Part shown: positions 6,169-15,305 of the stretch, piece by piece
Layout of the letters: each line of letters starts with the position of its first letter
Numbering within the stretch: the stretch's first letter is position 1
Assembly: GCA_037625715.1 (NCBI GenBank)
Contig: JASJHQ010000026.1
Location: 1-22,585 of the forward strand
Reading direction: 5' to 3'
Source: JABAYQ01 sp018608925
GTDB taxonomy: Bacteria; Bacteroidota; Bacteroidia; Flavobacteriales; UBA7312
Length of the DNA: 22,585 nucleotides
Made by a program: the position numbers and the translations under genes
Notes under the pieces: model-generated
Told to the model about the DNA's origin: nothing
Databases searched by the model: none
The model's input: the letters and a program-made list of their open reading frames with translations, nothing else

Positions 6169-7332
6169 TTAGAGTGTTCCTCTATTATCTTGTTCTCGTT
6201 CTATGGCTTCAAACAATGCTTTGAAGTTTCCTTTACCAAAAGATTGAGCTCCTTTTCTTTGAATAATTTCAAAGAACATAGTTGGCCTGTCAACCACAGG
6301 TTTAGTAAACAACTGCAACAGATATCCTTCCTCGTCTCTATCAATCAGGATGCCGTGTTCTTTAAGAACCTCAACGTCTTCGTCTATTTCTCCAACCCTT
6401 TCTATAAGGTCATTGTAATAACTATCAGGCACATACAAAAACTCCACTCCTCTATCTCTCATAGCCGAAACAGTAGTTACGATGTCATCGGTAGCTACGG
6501 CAATGTGCTGTACTCCTGGGCCATTGTAAAACTGAATGTACTCTTCAATTTGAGATTTTTTCTTTCCTTCTGCTGGCTCGTTAATAGGGAATTTAATTCG
6601 TCCGTTTCCGTTACTCATCACCTTACTCATTAGAGCGGTAAAGTCGGTAGAAATGTCGTTGTCATCAAACGAAATAATTTGAGCAAAGCCCATTACTTTG
6701 GCATAAAACTGACACCAATCGTTCATCTCATTCCAATCCACATTACCTACCATATGGTCGATAAACTTAATGCCTACCGGCTCAGGATTATAATGGCTTT
6801 CCCATTTCTTATAGCCTGGTAAAAATATGCCATTGTAGTTTTTTCTCTCTACAAAAATATGAACCGTTTCTCCGTAAGTATGGATTCCAGAACGAACAAC
6901 CGAACCGTGGTCATCTTTTTCTGTAGTTGGCTCCATAAACGACTTGGCACCTCTTTTAGTAGTTTCTTCCCATGCTTTTGTAGCATCTTCTACCCATAAA
7001 GCAACCACCTTAACCCCATCGCCATGTTTGTTGATGTGTTCGTTAATTGGTCCGTCTTCGTTTAATGGCGTTGTTAGTACCAAACGGATTTTGTCTTGCT
7101 TTAAAACATAAGAAACTCTGTCTGTCATTCCGGTTTCAAGACCTGCAAAAGCTTCGCTTTGAAAACCAAAAGCCGTTTTATAGAAATGAGCCGATTGCTT
7201 GGCGTTTCCTACATAAAGCTCTACATAATCGGTACCCAATAATGGTAAAAAATCTTCTGCTTCTGCAAACAGTTTTTTTAATCCGTACTCGGTATTCTGT
7301 AAGTTTTTTAAATTTTTAATTTCTGCTGACAT
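6169..7332 (-). CDS. hppD: 4-hydroxyphenylpyruvate dioxygenase
   Basis: A 387-residue non-haem iron(II) enzyme that turns 4-hydroxyphenylpyruvate into homogentisate with O2, the second step of tyrosine breakdown. Two vicinal-oxygen-chelate domains are visible: an N-terminal one (about 30-165, VELYVGNAKQSAHFY) and a catalytic one (about 187-360). The iron triad is intact: H193 (FIDHMVGNV), H276 (VQHIAVATDD) and E355 (MFFEIIQR). The C-terminal GKGNFKALFEAIEREQ is the usual lid helix. It is the last gene of the trhO-hmgA-hppD unit, 11 nt after hmgA, so the pathway's next enzyme is made from the same message. 4-hydroxymandelate synthase shares the fold but is less likely next to hmgA. Confidence 0.96.
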   Translation of the reverse strand: MSAEIKNLKNLQNTEYGLKKLFAEAEDFLPLLGTDYVELYVGNAKQSAHFYKTAFGFQSEAFAGLETGMTDRVSYVLKQDKIRLVLTTPLNEDGPINEHINKHGDGVKVVALWVEDATKAWEETTKRGAKSFMEPTTEKDDHGSVVRSGIHTYGETVHIFVERKNYNGIFLPGYKKWESHYNPEPVGIKFIDHMVGNVDWNEMNDWCQFYAKVMGFAQIISFDDNDISTDFTALMSKVMSNGNGRIKFPINEPAEGKKKSQIEEYIQFYNGPGVQHIAVATDDIVTTVSAMRDRGVEFLYVPDSYYNDLIERVGEIDEDVEVLKEHGILIDRDEEGYLLQLFTKPVVDRPTMFFEIIQRKGAQSFGKGNFKALFEAIEREQDNRGTL

Positions 7333-7343
7333 ATTTGTTTTTT

Positions 7344-8513
7344 TTATTTTGAATCTTTATCTAACCACGAAAGGTGGTAATCCCCTCCAACTATTTTCAT
7401 AGCCTCTTCGGTAACCATTAGTGGTTTAAAAGTATCGACCATAACCGCTAACTCTTCGGTAACCGTTTGTCCGATACTTCTTTCTGTTGCGCCAGGGTGT
7501 GGCCCATGAGGGATACCTCCAGGGTGCAACGTTATTTGTCCTTTTTCAATGTCGTTTCTACTCATAAAATCGCCATCTACATAATATAAAACCTCATCGG
7601 AATCTATATTAGAGTGGTTGTAAGGAGCAGGAATAGACTCAGGATGGTAATCGTATAATCTTGGGCAAAAAGAGCAAACCACAAATCCTTTAGACTCAAA
7701 AGTTTGATGTACTGGAGGTGGTTGGTGTACTCTTCCTGTTATTGGCTCAAAATCGTGGATGGAAAAAGCATAGGGATAATTGTATCCGTCCCAGCCCACA
7801 ACATCAAAAGGGTGAGAAGCATAAACGTAGTCATGCAGCAATCCTTGTTTTTTAATTTTAATAGTGAAATCGCCAAGCTCATCGTGGGTTTCTAAATTTT
7901 CAGGACGACGAAGATCTCTTTCACAATAAGGAGAATGCTCTAACAACTGGCCAAACCAATTGCGGTACCTTTTAGGAGTGTACATAGGGCTTGTCGATTC
8001 TACAATAAACAAACGGTTATCTTCCGTATCGAATTCGATGCAGTAAATCATCCCTCTAGGAACTAGTAAATAATCGCCATAACTAAAAGTAAGTGTTCCT
8101 ACTAAAGTACGTAGCCTTCCTGTTCCTTTATGGATAAATAAAAGCTCGTCGCAATCGGAGTTTTTATAAAAATAATCAGTCATCGATTTTTTAGGTGCTG
8201 CAAGAGAAATATGAACGTCGCTGTTTATTAAAACAGGCACTCTACTTTCCAGAAAATCGTCTTTTGCAGGAACAGAAAACCCTTTCAAACTGATCGATTT
8301 CATGTTTTTTTCTACCGCTATTTTAGGAGCAATATCTTTAAAACCATTAATCTTCTTCACCATAGTTGGTCGGTGAGTGTGGTATAGCAAAGACGACATT
8401 CCGTCAAAACCAACGGTTCCGAAAAGCTGTTCGTAATAAAGGCCGCCATCTTCTTTTCTAAAAATGGTGTGTCTCTTATGTGGTATTTTTCCTAATTGAT
8501 GATAAAATGGCAT
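7344..8513 (-). CDS. hmgA: homogentisate 1,2-dioxygenase
   Basis: A 389-residue cupin-fold iron(II) dioxygenase that opens the aromatic ring of homogentisate to maleylacetoacetate. It belongs to the shorter bacterial form and begins with the family's MPFYHQLGKIPHKRHTIFR. The C-terminal cupin carries the likely iron ligands H300 and E307 (NHSNIDSDE) and H336 (IPHGPHPG), matching in order the His/Glu/His triad of human HGD. VGWDGYNYPYAFSIHDFEP is a conserved family block. It lies 10 nt after trhO and 11 nt before hppD. The following enzymes (maleylacetoacetate isomerase, fumarylacetoacetase) are not in the window and must be elsewhere if the pathway is complete. Confidence 0.94.
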   Translation of the reverse strand: MPFYHQLGKIPHKRHTIFRKEDGGLYYEQLFGTVGFDGMSSLLYHTHRPTMVKKINGFKDIAPKIAVEKNMKSISLKGFSVPAKDDFLESRVPVLINSDVHISLAAPKKSMTDYFYKNSDCDELLFIHKGTGRLRTLVGTLTFSYGDYLLVPRGMIYCIEFDTEDNRLFIVESTSPMYTPKRYRNWFGQLLEHSPYCERDLRRPENLETHDELGDFTIKIKKQGLLHDYVYASHPFDVVGWDGYNYPYAFSIHDFEPITGRVHQPPPVHQTFESKGFVVCSFCPRLYDYHPESIPAPYNHSNIDSDEVLYYVDGDFMSRNDIEKGQITLHPGGIPHGPHPGATERSIGQTVTEELAVMVDTFKPLMVTEEAMKIVGGDYHLSWLDKDSK

Positions 8514-8523
8514 CTTCTCTATT

Positions 8524-9576
8524 TTATTTTTTAAAAGCTTGACTTAAATCTACTTTCTGATGACTATGAAAGCGTTCTTTATTCTCTTTACCTTTTCTTA
8601 TTTCTTTTTGTTGGTCTTCAGGTAAGTTTTTTAATCGCATACATTCTGGCGAACAACACTTTTGATGATCGCTCTGGCAAGACTGACACTGAATAAATAA
8701 TAAATTGCAATTTACATTTTTACAATTAATATGGCTGTCTGCTTTCTCTCCACATTGGTGGCAATTAGAAATTACCTCCTTACTGACTCTCTCGCCTAGT
8801 CTTTCGTCAAAAACAAAGTTTTTACCTTTGAATTTATTGACCATATCTTCATTCTCCTCGAGCTGTCTTACATAATCAATAATGCCGCCATGAAGCTGGT
8901 TTACATCTTCAAAGCCATGGTGTTTTAAATAAGCCGACGTCTTTTCGCAACGAATACCTCCTGTGCAATACAAAATTACTTTCTGGTCTTCTTTGCCTTT
9001 TAACAAGTCTTTTACCTCAGGCAATTCTTCCTTAAAAGTTTCTGACTGAGGGCAAATAGCATTCTCGAAACGACCAATTTCACTTTCGTAATGGTTGCGC
9101 ATATCTACTACAATTGCTCCCTCTTCTATTGCTTTGTTCCACTGTTCGGCATCTAGGTGATTGCCTACATTGGTTACGTCATATTGATCGAGCGTTAGGC
9201 CATCGGCTACAATTTGCTTGCGTACTTTTATGGTAAGCTTATAGAAAGAAAAATCGCTTTCTTGAACCGCTATTTTGAAAGATACATCTTTCAATTCGCT
9301 ATAATTATCTACCGATTTTCGAAACGATTTTAAGCTGTACTCTGGCACACTTATTTGAGCGTTAATGCCTTCCTGAGCAATATAAACTCTTCCTAAAACA
9401 CCTAGTTTTTTCCAAGCATCAAACAAAGAGTCTCTGTAGACTTCTAAGTCAGAAAGAAGGACGTACTTATAGAAAGAAATGGTTTTTCTTTTAAAGTTTT
9501 CGGCTTTTAAGCGAGCAATGGCTTGCTCCTTATTAAGCTTGTTGTGTAGACCTTTTTTGTTAGCGTTGGGATCCAT
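8524..9576 (-). CDS. trhO: rhodanese-type tRNA uridine(34) hydroxylase TrhO (YceA)
   Basis: A 350-residue protein of the TrhO/YceA family, which in characterised bacteria hydroxylates the wobble uridine of several tRNAs in an O2-dependent reaction, a step towards the xo5U modifications. It has an N-terminal ferredoxin-like domain (about 30-125, with VYIAQEGINAQIS), a rhodanese domain (about 140-240) with the catalytic Cys204 in CTGGIRCEK, and a C-terminal Cys-rich region: C272, C275, C285, C290, C297, C300, C307, C308 and C312, likely binding zinc. Its tail is Lys-rich. It heads the operon behind a perfect -7 box. Its link to two aromatic-ring dioxygenases is unusual and may reflect shared need for oxygen rather than a shared pathway. 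Confidence 0.93.
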   Translation of the reverse strand: MDPNANKKGLHNKLNKEQAIARLKAENFKRKTISFYKYVLLSDLEVYRDSLFDAWKKLGVLGRVYIAQEGINAQISVPEYSLKSFRKSVDNYSELKDVSFKIAVQESDFSFYKLTIKVRKQIVADGLTLDQYDVTNVGNHLDAEQWNKAIEEGAIVVDMRNHYESEIGRFENAICPQSETFKEELPEVKDLLKGKEDQKVILYCTGGIRCEKTSAYLKHHGFEDVNQLHGGIIDYVRQLEENEDMVNKFKGKNFVFDERLGERVSKEVISNCHQCGEKADSHINCKNVNCNLLFIQCQSCQSDHQKCCSPECMRLKNLPEDQQKEIRKGKENKERFHSHQKVDLSQAFKK

Positions 9577-9600
9577 TAAAAATTATTTTTCGAGCAATAA

Positions 9601-9608
9601 CAAAGGTA
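9601..9608 (-). promoter_or_regulatory. -7 box of the trhO-hmgA-hppD unit
   Basis: On the minus strand this reads TACCTTTG, a perfect TAnnTTTG, 24 nt before the trhO start. No clear -33 element at the usual distance was found. Confidence 0.65.
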
Positions 9609-9660
9609 CAAAAACAAATAGGAAATCATAAAAAACACTTCAACGATTGTACTTAAATAG

Positions 9661-9668
9661 TATATTTG
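9661..9668 (+). promoter_or_regulatory. -7 box for the threonine dehydrogenase gene
   Basis: TATATTTG is a perfect TAnnTTTG, 19 nt before the ATG at 9688. It probably also drives the genes that follow, because the gap to cysS is 16 nt and holds no terminator. Confidence 0.65.
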
Positions 9669-9687
9669 TTGTTCATATAATTTGCTC

Positions 9688-10632
9688 ATGAAAGATACTA
9701 TATTAGTAATCGGCTCATCTGGTCAGATAGGCACTGAATTAGTGATGGATCTAAGATCACTTTTCGGAAACAATCATGTAATTGCATCCGATATTCGTCC
9801 GTCCATCTCTAAAGAATTGTTAGAAAGCGGTCCTTTCGAAATCATTGATGTGATGGATCAAAACCGCCTAATTGAGGTGGTTAAGAAATATAAGGTTACT
9901 CAAGTTTATCTGCTAGCAGCTTTATTATCGGCTACTGCCGAAAAAAATATCGAATTAGGCTGGAGTCTAAACATGCAATCGCTATCCAATGTGCTAGAGT
10001 TAGCGCGCCACAAGCACATTAAAAAAGTATACTGGCCAAGTTCTATTGCTGTTTTTGGCCCAACAACACCTCAAACATTCACCCCTCAACATACCATAAT
10101 GGACCCCAATACGGTTTATGGAATAAGTAAACTTGCAGGAGAAAGATGGTGCCAATATTACTATGATAAGTTTGATGTAGACGTTCGTAGTTTAAGATAC
10201 CCAGGGCTAATTGGCTGGAAGGCTGCTCCCGGAGGAGGAACCACAGACTATGCGGTTCATATTTTTCACGAAGCAATTAAAAATAATAAATACCAAAGTT
10301 TTCTGTCCCCAGACACTACACTGCCGATGATGTATATGAACGATGCCATAAGAGCAACCATAGAAATAATGGAATCCCCATCTGAAAATGTTAAAATTCG
10401 CTCTTCTTATAATATTGCAGGTTTAAGTTTTAATCCCCAAGAACTTAGTCAGGAAATAAAAAACTATTTCCCAAATTTCGAAATGAGTTACCAAGAAGAT
10501 TATCGCCAAGAAATTGCCAATAGCTGGCCTAAAAGTATGGACGATAGCATTGCTACAAAAGATTGGAATTGGAAATCGGAGTTTGATTTAAAGAAAATGA
10601 CAGCCGATATGATTAAAAATTTAAAAAAATAA
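9688..10632 (+). CDS. SDR-type L-threonine 3-dehydrogenase
   Basis: A 314-residue extended short-chain dehydrogenase. The closest family I recognise is the NAD-dependent L-threonine 3-dehydrogenase found in Flavobacterium and archaea, unrelated to the zinc enzyme of E. coli. It oxidises threonine to 2-amino-3-ketobutyrate on the way to glycine. Evidence: the NAD-binding GSSGQIG (9-15), Ser119 in WPSSIAVFG, the Y144-GIS-K148 pair, and the family block YPGLIGWKAAPGGGTTDYA. The ATG at 9688 is preferred to a TTG at 9682, since it puts the NAD motif at the expected distance. It leads a same-strand chain with cysS. A glycine C-acetyltransferase partner is not present here. A generic NAD-dependent epimerase is the fallback reading. 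Confidence 0.88.
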   Translation: MKDTILVIGSSGQIGTELVMDLRSLFGNNHVIASDIRPSISKELLESGPFEIIDVMDQNRLIEVVKKYKVTQVYLLAALLSATAEKNIELGWSLNMQSLSNVLELARHKHIKKVYWPSSIAVFGPTTPQTFTPQHTIMDPNTVYGISKLAGERWCQYYYDKFDVDVRSLRYPGLIGWKAAPGGGTTDYAVHIFHEAIKNNKYQSFLSPDTTLPMMYMNDAIRATIEIMESPSENVKIRSSYNIAGLSFNPQELSQEIKNYFPNFEMSYQEDYRQEIANSWPKSMDDSIATKDWNWKSEFDLKKMTADMIKNLKK

Positions 10633-10648
10633 TCTTTAATTAGCGTTC

Positions 10649-12121
10649 ATGAAAGCAGAATTAAGCGTTTACAATACTTTAAGTAGAAAAAAGGAGGTTT
10701 TTCAACCTTTAAATCCATCACATGTGGGTATGTATGTTTGTGGTCCTACTGTTTATGGAGACCCACATTTAGGCCATGCAAGGCCAGCAATTACTTTCGA
10801 TATTGTTTTCAGATACCTACAACACCTCGACTATAAAGTAAGATACGTCCGTAATATTACGGACGCTGGTCATCTAGTAGGAGATGGCGACGAAGGAGAA
10901 GATAAAATTGCTAAAAAAGCAAAGCTGGAGCAATTAGAGCCTATGGAAATAGTTCAGCACTATACCATCAAATACCACCAAGCAATGGAGAGCTTAAATT
11001 GCCTACCTCCTTCCATAGAACCAAGAGCAACTGGCCACATTATGGAGCAGATTGAAATGGTAGAAAAAATCTTGGAAAAAGGACTAGCATACGAAGTAAA
11101 CGGCTCTGTTTATTTAGACGTAATAAAATATAACGAGCGCTACCCTTACGGAAAACTATCGGGAAGAAATTTAGAAGATACACTAGAAAATACTCGAGCC
11201 TTGGAAGGCCAAAGCGAAAAAAAGAATCCAGTAGATTTTTCTATTTGGAAAAAAGCTGCCCCAGAACATATCATGAGATGGTCGTCTCCTTGGAGCGAAG
11301 GCTTTCCGGGATGGCACCTAGAATGTTCGGCAATGAGCAGCAAATATTTAGGCAACCATTTTGATATTCACGGAGGTGGAATGGATTTAGTATTCCCTCA
11401 CCACGAAGCAGAAATTGCGCAATCGAATGCCTGTAACGATTGTGACCCAGCAAAATATTGGATGCACAATAACATGATTACCGTTAACGGTAAAAAGATG
11501 GGTAAGTCCTTAGGAAACTTCATTAACCTAGACCAATTTTTTAGTGGAAACCACGATCTTTTAGAAAGGTCATATCCGGCAATGACAGTTCGTTTTTTCA
11601 TACTTCAAGCACATTACAGATCTCAAGTCGACTTCTCTAATCAAGCCCTTGTTGCAGCCGAAAAAGGAATGGAAAAACTATTAAGTGCTCACGCTATTAT
11701 TGACTCTCTAAAAGCAGACGATATATCGGACTTTGATTTCGACGAGATTAAAGAAAAATGCTACCAAGCAATGAACGATGACTTTAACACTCCAATACTT
11801 ATTTCTCATCTTTTCGAAGGAGTTAAAGTGATTAATTCTTGTAAGGCTGGCAAGCTTAAGCTAGATCAAAAAAGCATCGATCAGGCAAAAGAAATATTCG
11901 ACCTTTTTATTGAAGACATACTCGGAATTAAAGTAGCTCAAGACAATAAAGCAAACGACATTAGCGATGATGTTATGCAAATTGTTTTGGAGTTGAGAGC
12001 AAAAGCAAAAGAAGGAAAAGATTGGTCTACCGCAGATTTAATCAGAGACGAATTAAAAAAACTTAACATTGAAGTAAAAGATAGTAGCGAAGGGAGTAGT
12101 TGGGAAATCAAAGAAAATTAA
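10649..12121 (+). CDS. cysS: cysteine-tRNA ligase (CysRS)
   Basis: A 490-residue class I synthetase that charges tRNA-Cys. The signature motifs are intact: HLGH (40-43) for HIGH and K283-MGKS for KMSKS. The zinc site that selects cysteine can be placed at C31, C226, H251 and E255, the same order as in E. coli. The C-terminal helical anticodon-binding domain (about 320-490, ending SSWEIKEN) is full length. It starts 16 nt after threonine dehydrogenase and its stop codon abuts the ATG of the next gene, so translation of the two is probably coupled. No T-box or other leader is visible. Confidence 0.97.
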   Translation: MKAELSVYNTLSRKKEVFQPLNPSHVGMYVCGPTVYGDPHLGHARPAITFDIVFRYLQHLDYKVRYVRNITDAGHLVGDGDEGEDKIAKKAKLEQLEPMEIVQHYTIKYHQAMESLNCLPPSIEPRATGHIMEQIEMVEKILEKGLAYEVNGSVYLDVIKYNERYPYGKLSGRNLEDTLENTRALEGQSEKKNPVDFSIWKKAAPEHIMRWSSPWSEGFPGWHLECSAMSSKYLGNHFDIHGGGMDLVFPHHEAEIAQSNACNDCDPAKYWMHNNMITVNGKKMGKSLGNFINLDQFFSGNHDLLERSYPAMTVRFFILQAHYRSQVDFSNQALVAAEKGMEKLLSAHAIIDSLKADDISDFDFDEIKEKCYQAMNDDFNTPILISHLFEGVKVINSCKAGKLKLDQKSIDQAKEIFDLFIEDILGIKVAQDNKANDISDDVMQIVLELRAKAKEGKDWSTADLIRDELKKLNIEVKDSSEGSSWEIKEN

Positions 12122-13096
12122 ATGAGAAAATTATATTACGGCCTAGTCGCTATTTGCCTAATAGGCTTTATCTCTTGCAAGCAAGAAGTAAAAGAGCAAA
12201 AAAAAGCAATCAAAACAGTTAATGTTCCAACATTTGTTGCCGATAGCGCATATGTGTTTATCGAGAATCAAGTTGATTTTGGTCCTAGATATTTGAGCAG
12301 CCCGGGCTGGAAAAAATGCGGCGATTTTTTAGTTCAAAAACTACAAACTTACACCCCAAACGTAATAGAACAAAAAGCACCTGTTACCACCTACGATGGG
12401 AAAAATCATGAGCTGCGAAATATTATTGCTTCTTTTAATCCCGAAAAAAATAACCGAATTTTATTGTGTGCCCATTGGGATACTCGCCACGTTGCCGACT
12501 ACGATACCATCAATCAAACAGACCCTATTTTAGGAGCTAATGACGGCGGTTCTGGAGTTGGAGTTTTAATAGAAGTTGCAAGATTATTATCGCTCCAAGA
12601 AAGCAATATTGGGGTAGACATTATATTATTTGATGCCGAAGATTACGGCCAGCCTCAAGATTATAACGGAAACTCTAACCCTCAAAGTTGGTGCCTAGGT
12701 TCTCAGTACTGGAGTAGAAACCCACACACCCAAAACTACTACGCACGCTACGGAATTTTATTAGATATGGTAGGTGCTAAAGATGCTGTTTTTTCCCATG
12801 AAGGATATTCTAAGCAATACGGAGAAAGAATCTTAAAAAAGGTTTGGAAAAAAGCAAGCGAACAAGGCTATCAAAACTACTTTAGATACATAGCGAGTCC
12901 GCCTATTTTAGACGACCATTATTTCATCAATAGTTTGGCAAACATCCCTACCATTGATATTATCGAATACGATCAGAATACCATGAGCGGATTCAATAAA
13001 CATTGGCATACTCATAGCGATGACATGGACAATATTGACAAAGCGACCCTTAAAGCGGTAGGACAAACTTTAGTAGAAGTTATCTACCACGAATAA
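12122..13096 (+). CDS. M28-family glutaminyl-peptide cyclotransferase-like lipoprotein
   Basis: A 324-residue lipoprotein of the zinc aminopeptidase/glutaminyl cyclase superfamily. Residues 1-18 are a lipoprotein signal peptide with the acylated Cys at 19 (GFISCK). Metal and catalytic motifs: AHWDTR (117-122), GANDGGSG with D141, LFDAEDYG with E173/D174, LDDHYF, and HTHSDDMDNID with H298. The WCLGSQYWS block and the Asp/acid/His zinc pattern fit bacterial type II glutaminyl cyclases, which convert N-terminal Gln of exported proteins to pyroglutamate. That suits a genome whose signal peptides are cleaved before Gln. It starts directly after the cysS stop. An M28 aminopeptidase is the alternative. 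Confidence 0.8.
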   Translation: MRKLYYGLVAICLIGFISCKQEVKEQKKAIKTVNVPTFVADSAYVFIENQVDFGPRYLSSPGWKKCGDFLVQKLQTYTPNVIEQKAPVTTYDGKNHELRNIIASFNPEKNNRILLCAHWDTRHVADYDTINQTDPILGANDGGSGVGVLIEVARLLSLQESNIGVDIILFDAEDYGQPQDYNGNSNPQSWCLGSQYWSRNPHTQNYYARYGILLDMVGAKDAVFSHEGYSKQYGERILKKVWKKASEQGYQNYFRYIASPPILDDHYFINSLANIPTIDIIEYDQNTMSGFNKHWHTHSDDMDNIDKATLKAVGQTLVEVIYHE

Positions 13097-13124
13097 TCTC
13101 TATTCTGACATTAAAAAATCACCC

Positions 13125-15227
13125 ATGAAAAATCTGTTTTTATTCCTTTTCATTTTAACTATTCTCTTTTCTTGTAGCAACAATAAAAATAATACGATGG
13201 ACTATCCTCAAACCAAAAAAGCAGATTCTTTAAGCCAGTATTTTGGTGCTGAAATAAATGACCCATACCGATGGTTAGAAGACGATAGAAGTCCTGAAAC
13301 AGAAGATTGGGTAGTAAGACAAAATAAAAGTACCTACCAATACTTAGACCAAATTTCGATTAGAGAAACCATTAAAAATAGGTTAACAGAACTTTGGGAT
13401 TACGAAAAAACAGGAGCACCATTTAAAAAAGGAAAAAACACTTTCGTTTACAAAAATAATGGACTACAAAACCATTATGTAATTTATCAAATCAAAGAAA
13501 ATAGTGACGAAGTGTTTTTAGACCCCAACACCTTTTCTGAAGATGGCACTACTTCCCTTTCTGGAATAAGCTTTAGCGAAGACGGTTCTTTAGTCGCCTA
13601 TTCTATTTCAGAGGGAGGAAGCGATTGGAGAAAAGTATTGGTAATGGATGTAGAAAGCAAAAAAATTATAGAAGATACTCTAGTAGATATTAAATTTAGC
13701 GGAATCTCTTGGAAAGGAACCCAAGGATTTTACTATTCTAGTTACGACAAACCTCAAGGGAGTGAGCTTTCTGCAAAAACAGACCATCACAAAGTCTATT
13801 ACCATAAACTAGGAAGCAAACAAAGCGAGGATAAAGTCATCTTCGGAGCAAGCGCTAGTCAAAAGTACCGATATACGGGAGCAAGAGTAACTAAAGACCA
13901 ACGTTTTTTAATCGTTTCGGCTTCGGTTTCCACTTCTGGAAACAAGTTATTTATTCGCGATTTAAACAAGCCAAACAATACTTTTGTTACCATTTTAGAT
14001 CATACCGATTCGGATACTTATTTGCTGGAAAACAAAGGAGATAAACTTTATTTATATACTAATTTAAATGCTCCAAACGGAAAGGTAGTAACCGTAGACG
14101 CTAAAGAGCCTACCTCTGATAAATGGCAAGAATTTATAGCTGAAACTCCCGAAGTTTTATCTATCTCTAAAGGGGGGGCTTATTTCTTTGCCGAATATAT
14201 GGTAGATGCTATTTCTAAAGTCATTCAGTACGACTATAATGGTCAATTTATTAGAAATATCGAATTGGCAGGAGTAGGAAGTGTTGGGTCTATTTCTGGT
14301 GAAAAAGAAGAGAAGAGTTTATTTTATTCTTTTACTAACTATAATACTCCATCTAGCATATATGAGCTCGATGTAGAAAGTGGAGTGTCTACTCTTTATT
14401 GGAGTCCTGACATTGACTTTAAAAACAACGATTATAAGTCGGAACAAGTTTTTTATACTTCCAAAGACGGCACCAAAATACCAATGATTATTAGCTATAA
14501 AAAGGGAACTAAATTGAATGGAAAAAACCCTACTATTCTTTACGGATACGGAGGGTTTAACATCAGTCTTACCCCTTCATTTAGCATCACTAATGCTGTC
14601 TGGCTAGAGCAAGGCGGAATATATGCCGTTGCTAATTTGAGAGGTGGAGGAGAGTACGGAAAAGAGTGGCATAAAGCAGGTACTTTAATGCAAAAACAAA
14701 ATGTATTTGATGATTTTATAGCCGCAGCAGAATTCTTAATTGAGCAAAAATATACTTCATCGGACTATTTAGCTGTTTCGGGCAGGTCAAACGGAGGACT
14801 TCTAGTTGGAGCAACCATGACCCAACGACCAGACCTTATGAAAGTAGCTTTACCAGGGGTTGGAGTTCTAGACATGCTTCGATACCACAAGTTTACTTCT
14901 GGAGCGGGCTGGGCTTATGATTACGGAACGGCCGATGATAGTAAAGAAATGTTCGAATACCTAAAAAGCTACTCCCCTGTTCATAATGTAAAAGAAGGTG
15001 TTTCTTATCCGGCTACTTTAGTAACTACTGGAGACCATGACGATAGAGTGGTTCCTGCACACAGCTTTAAGTTTGCAGCCCAGCTACAAGCAAAACACAA
15101 GGGCAGTAATCCGGTATTAATTCGTATTGATGTAAATGCTGGTCATGGTGCCGGAAAGCCAGTCGATATGATTATCGAAGAGTGGGCCGATATTTATGGC
15201 TTTACCCTTTTTAATCTGGGAAAATAA
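13125..15227 (+). CDS. prolyl oligopeptidase (S9A) lipoprotein
   Basis: A 700-residue serine peptidase that cuts short peptides after proline. Residues 1-16 form a lipoprotein signal peptide with Cys17 (ILFSCSN), so it is exported and membrane-anchored. The S9A N-terminal block DPYRWLEDDRSPETEDWV (about 46-63) is present, followed by a seven-bladed beta-propeller (about 80-420) that restricts access. The alpha/beta hydrolase domain holds Ser555 (GRSNGG), an Asp in DHDDRVVP (637-644) and His674 (AGHGAG). The length is normal. It follows the cyclase-like lipoprotein after 28 nt on the same strand. Together they suggest processing or use of extracellular peptides, which is inference. Confidence 0.94.
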   Translation: MKNLFLFLFILTILFSCSNNKNNTMDYPQTKKADSLSQYFGAEINDPYRWLEDDRSPETEDWVVRQNKSTYQYLDQISIRETIKNRLTELWDYEKTGAPFKKGKNTFVYKNNGLQNHYVIYQIKENSDEVFLDPNTFSEDGTTSLSGISFSEDGSLVAYSISEGGSDWRKVLVMDVESKKIIEDTLVDIKFSGISWKGTQGFYYSSYDKPQGSELSAKTDHHKVYYHKLGSKQSEDKVIFGASASQKYRYTGARVTKDQRFLIVSASVSTSGNKLFIRDLNKPNNTFVTILDHTDSDTYLLENKGDKLYLYTNLNAPNGKVVTVDAKEPTSDKWQEFIAETPEVLSISKGGAYFFAEYMVDAISKVIQYDYNGQFIRNIELAGVGSVGSISGEKEEKSLFYSFTNYNTPSSIYELDVESGVSTLYWSPDIDFKNNDYKSEQVFYTSKDGTKIPMIISYKKGTKLNGKNPTILYGYGGFNISLTPSFSITNAVWLEQGGIYAVANLRGGGEYGKEWHKAGTLMQKQNVFDDFIAAAEFLIEQKYTSSDYLAVSGRSNGGLLVGATMTQRPDLMKVALPGVGVLDMLRYHKFTSGAGWAYDYGTADDSKEMFEYLKSYSPVHNVKEGVSYPATLVTTGDHDDRVVPAHSFKFAAQLQAKHKGSNPVLIRIDVNAGHGAGKPVDMIIEEWADIYGFTLFNLGK

Positions 15228-15271
15228 ATTTCAATCAATTGTATTAAGATAAAGTTTATTTGAAAATAGCT

Positions 15272-15279
15272 TATCTTTG
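15272..15279 (+). promoter_or_regulatory. -7 box for the fatty acid desaturase gene
   Basis: TATCTTTG, a perfect TAnnTTTG, lies 26 nt before the ATG at 15306. The desaturase therefore probably has its own transcript. The preceding gene shows no terminator hairpin. Confidence 0.65.
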
Positions 15280-15305
15280 TACCTCATAAAATTAAACTCA
15301 ATTAA

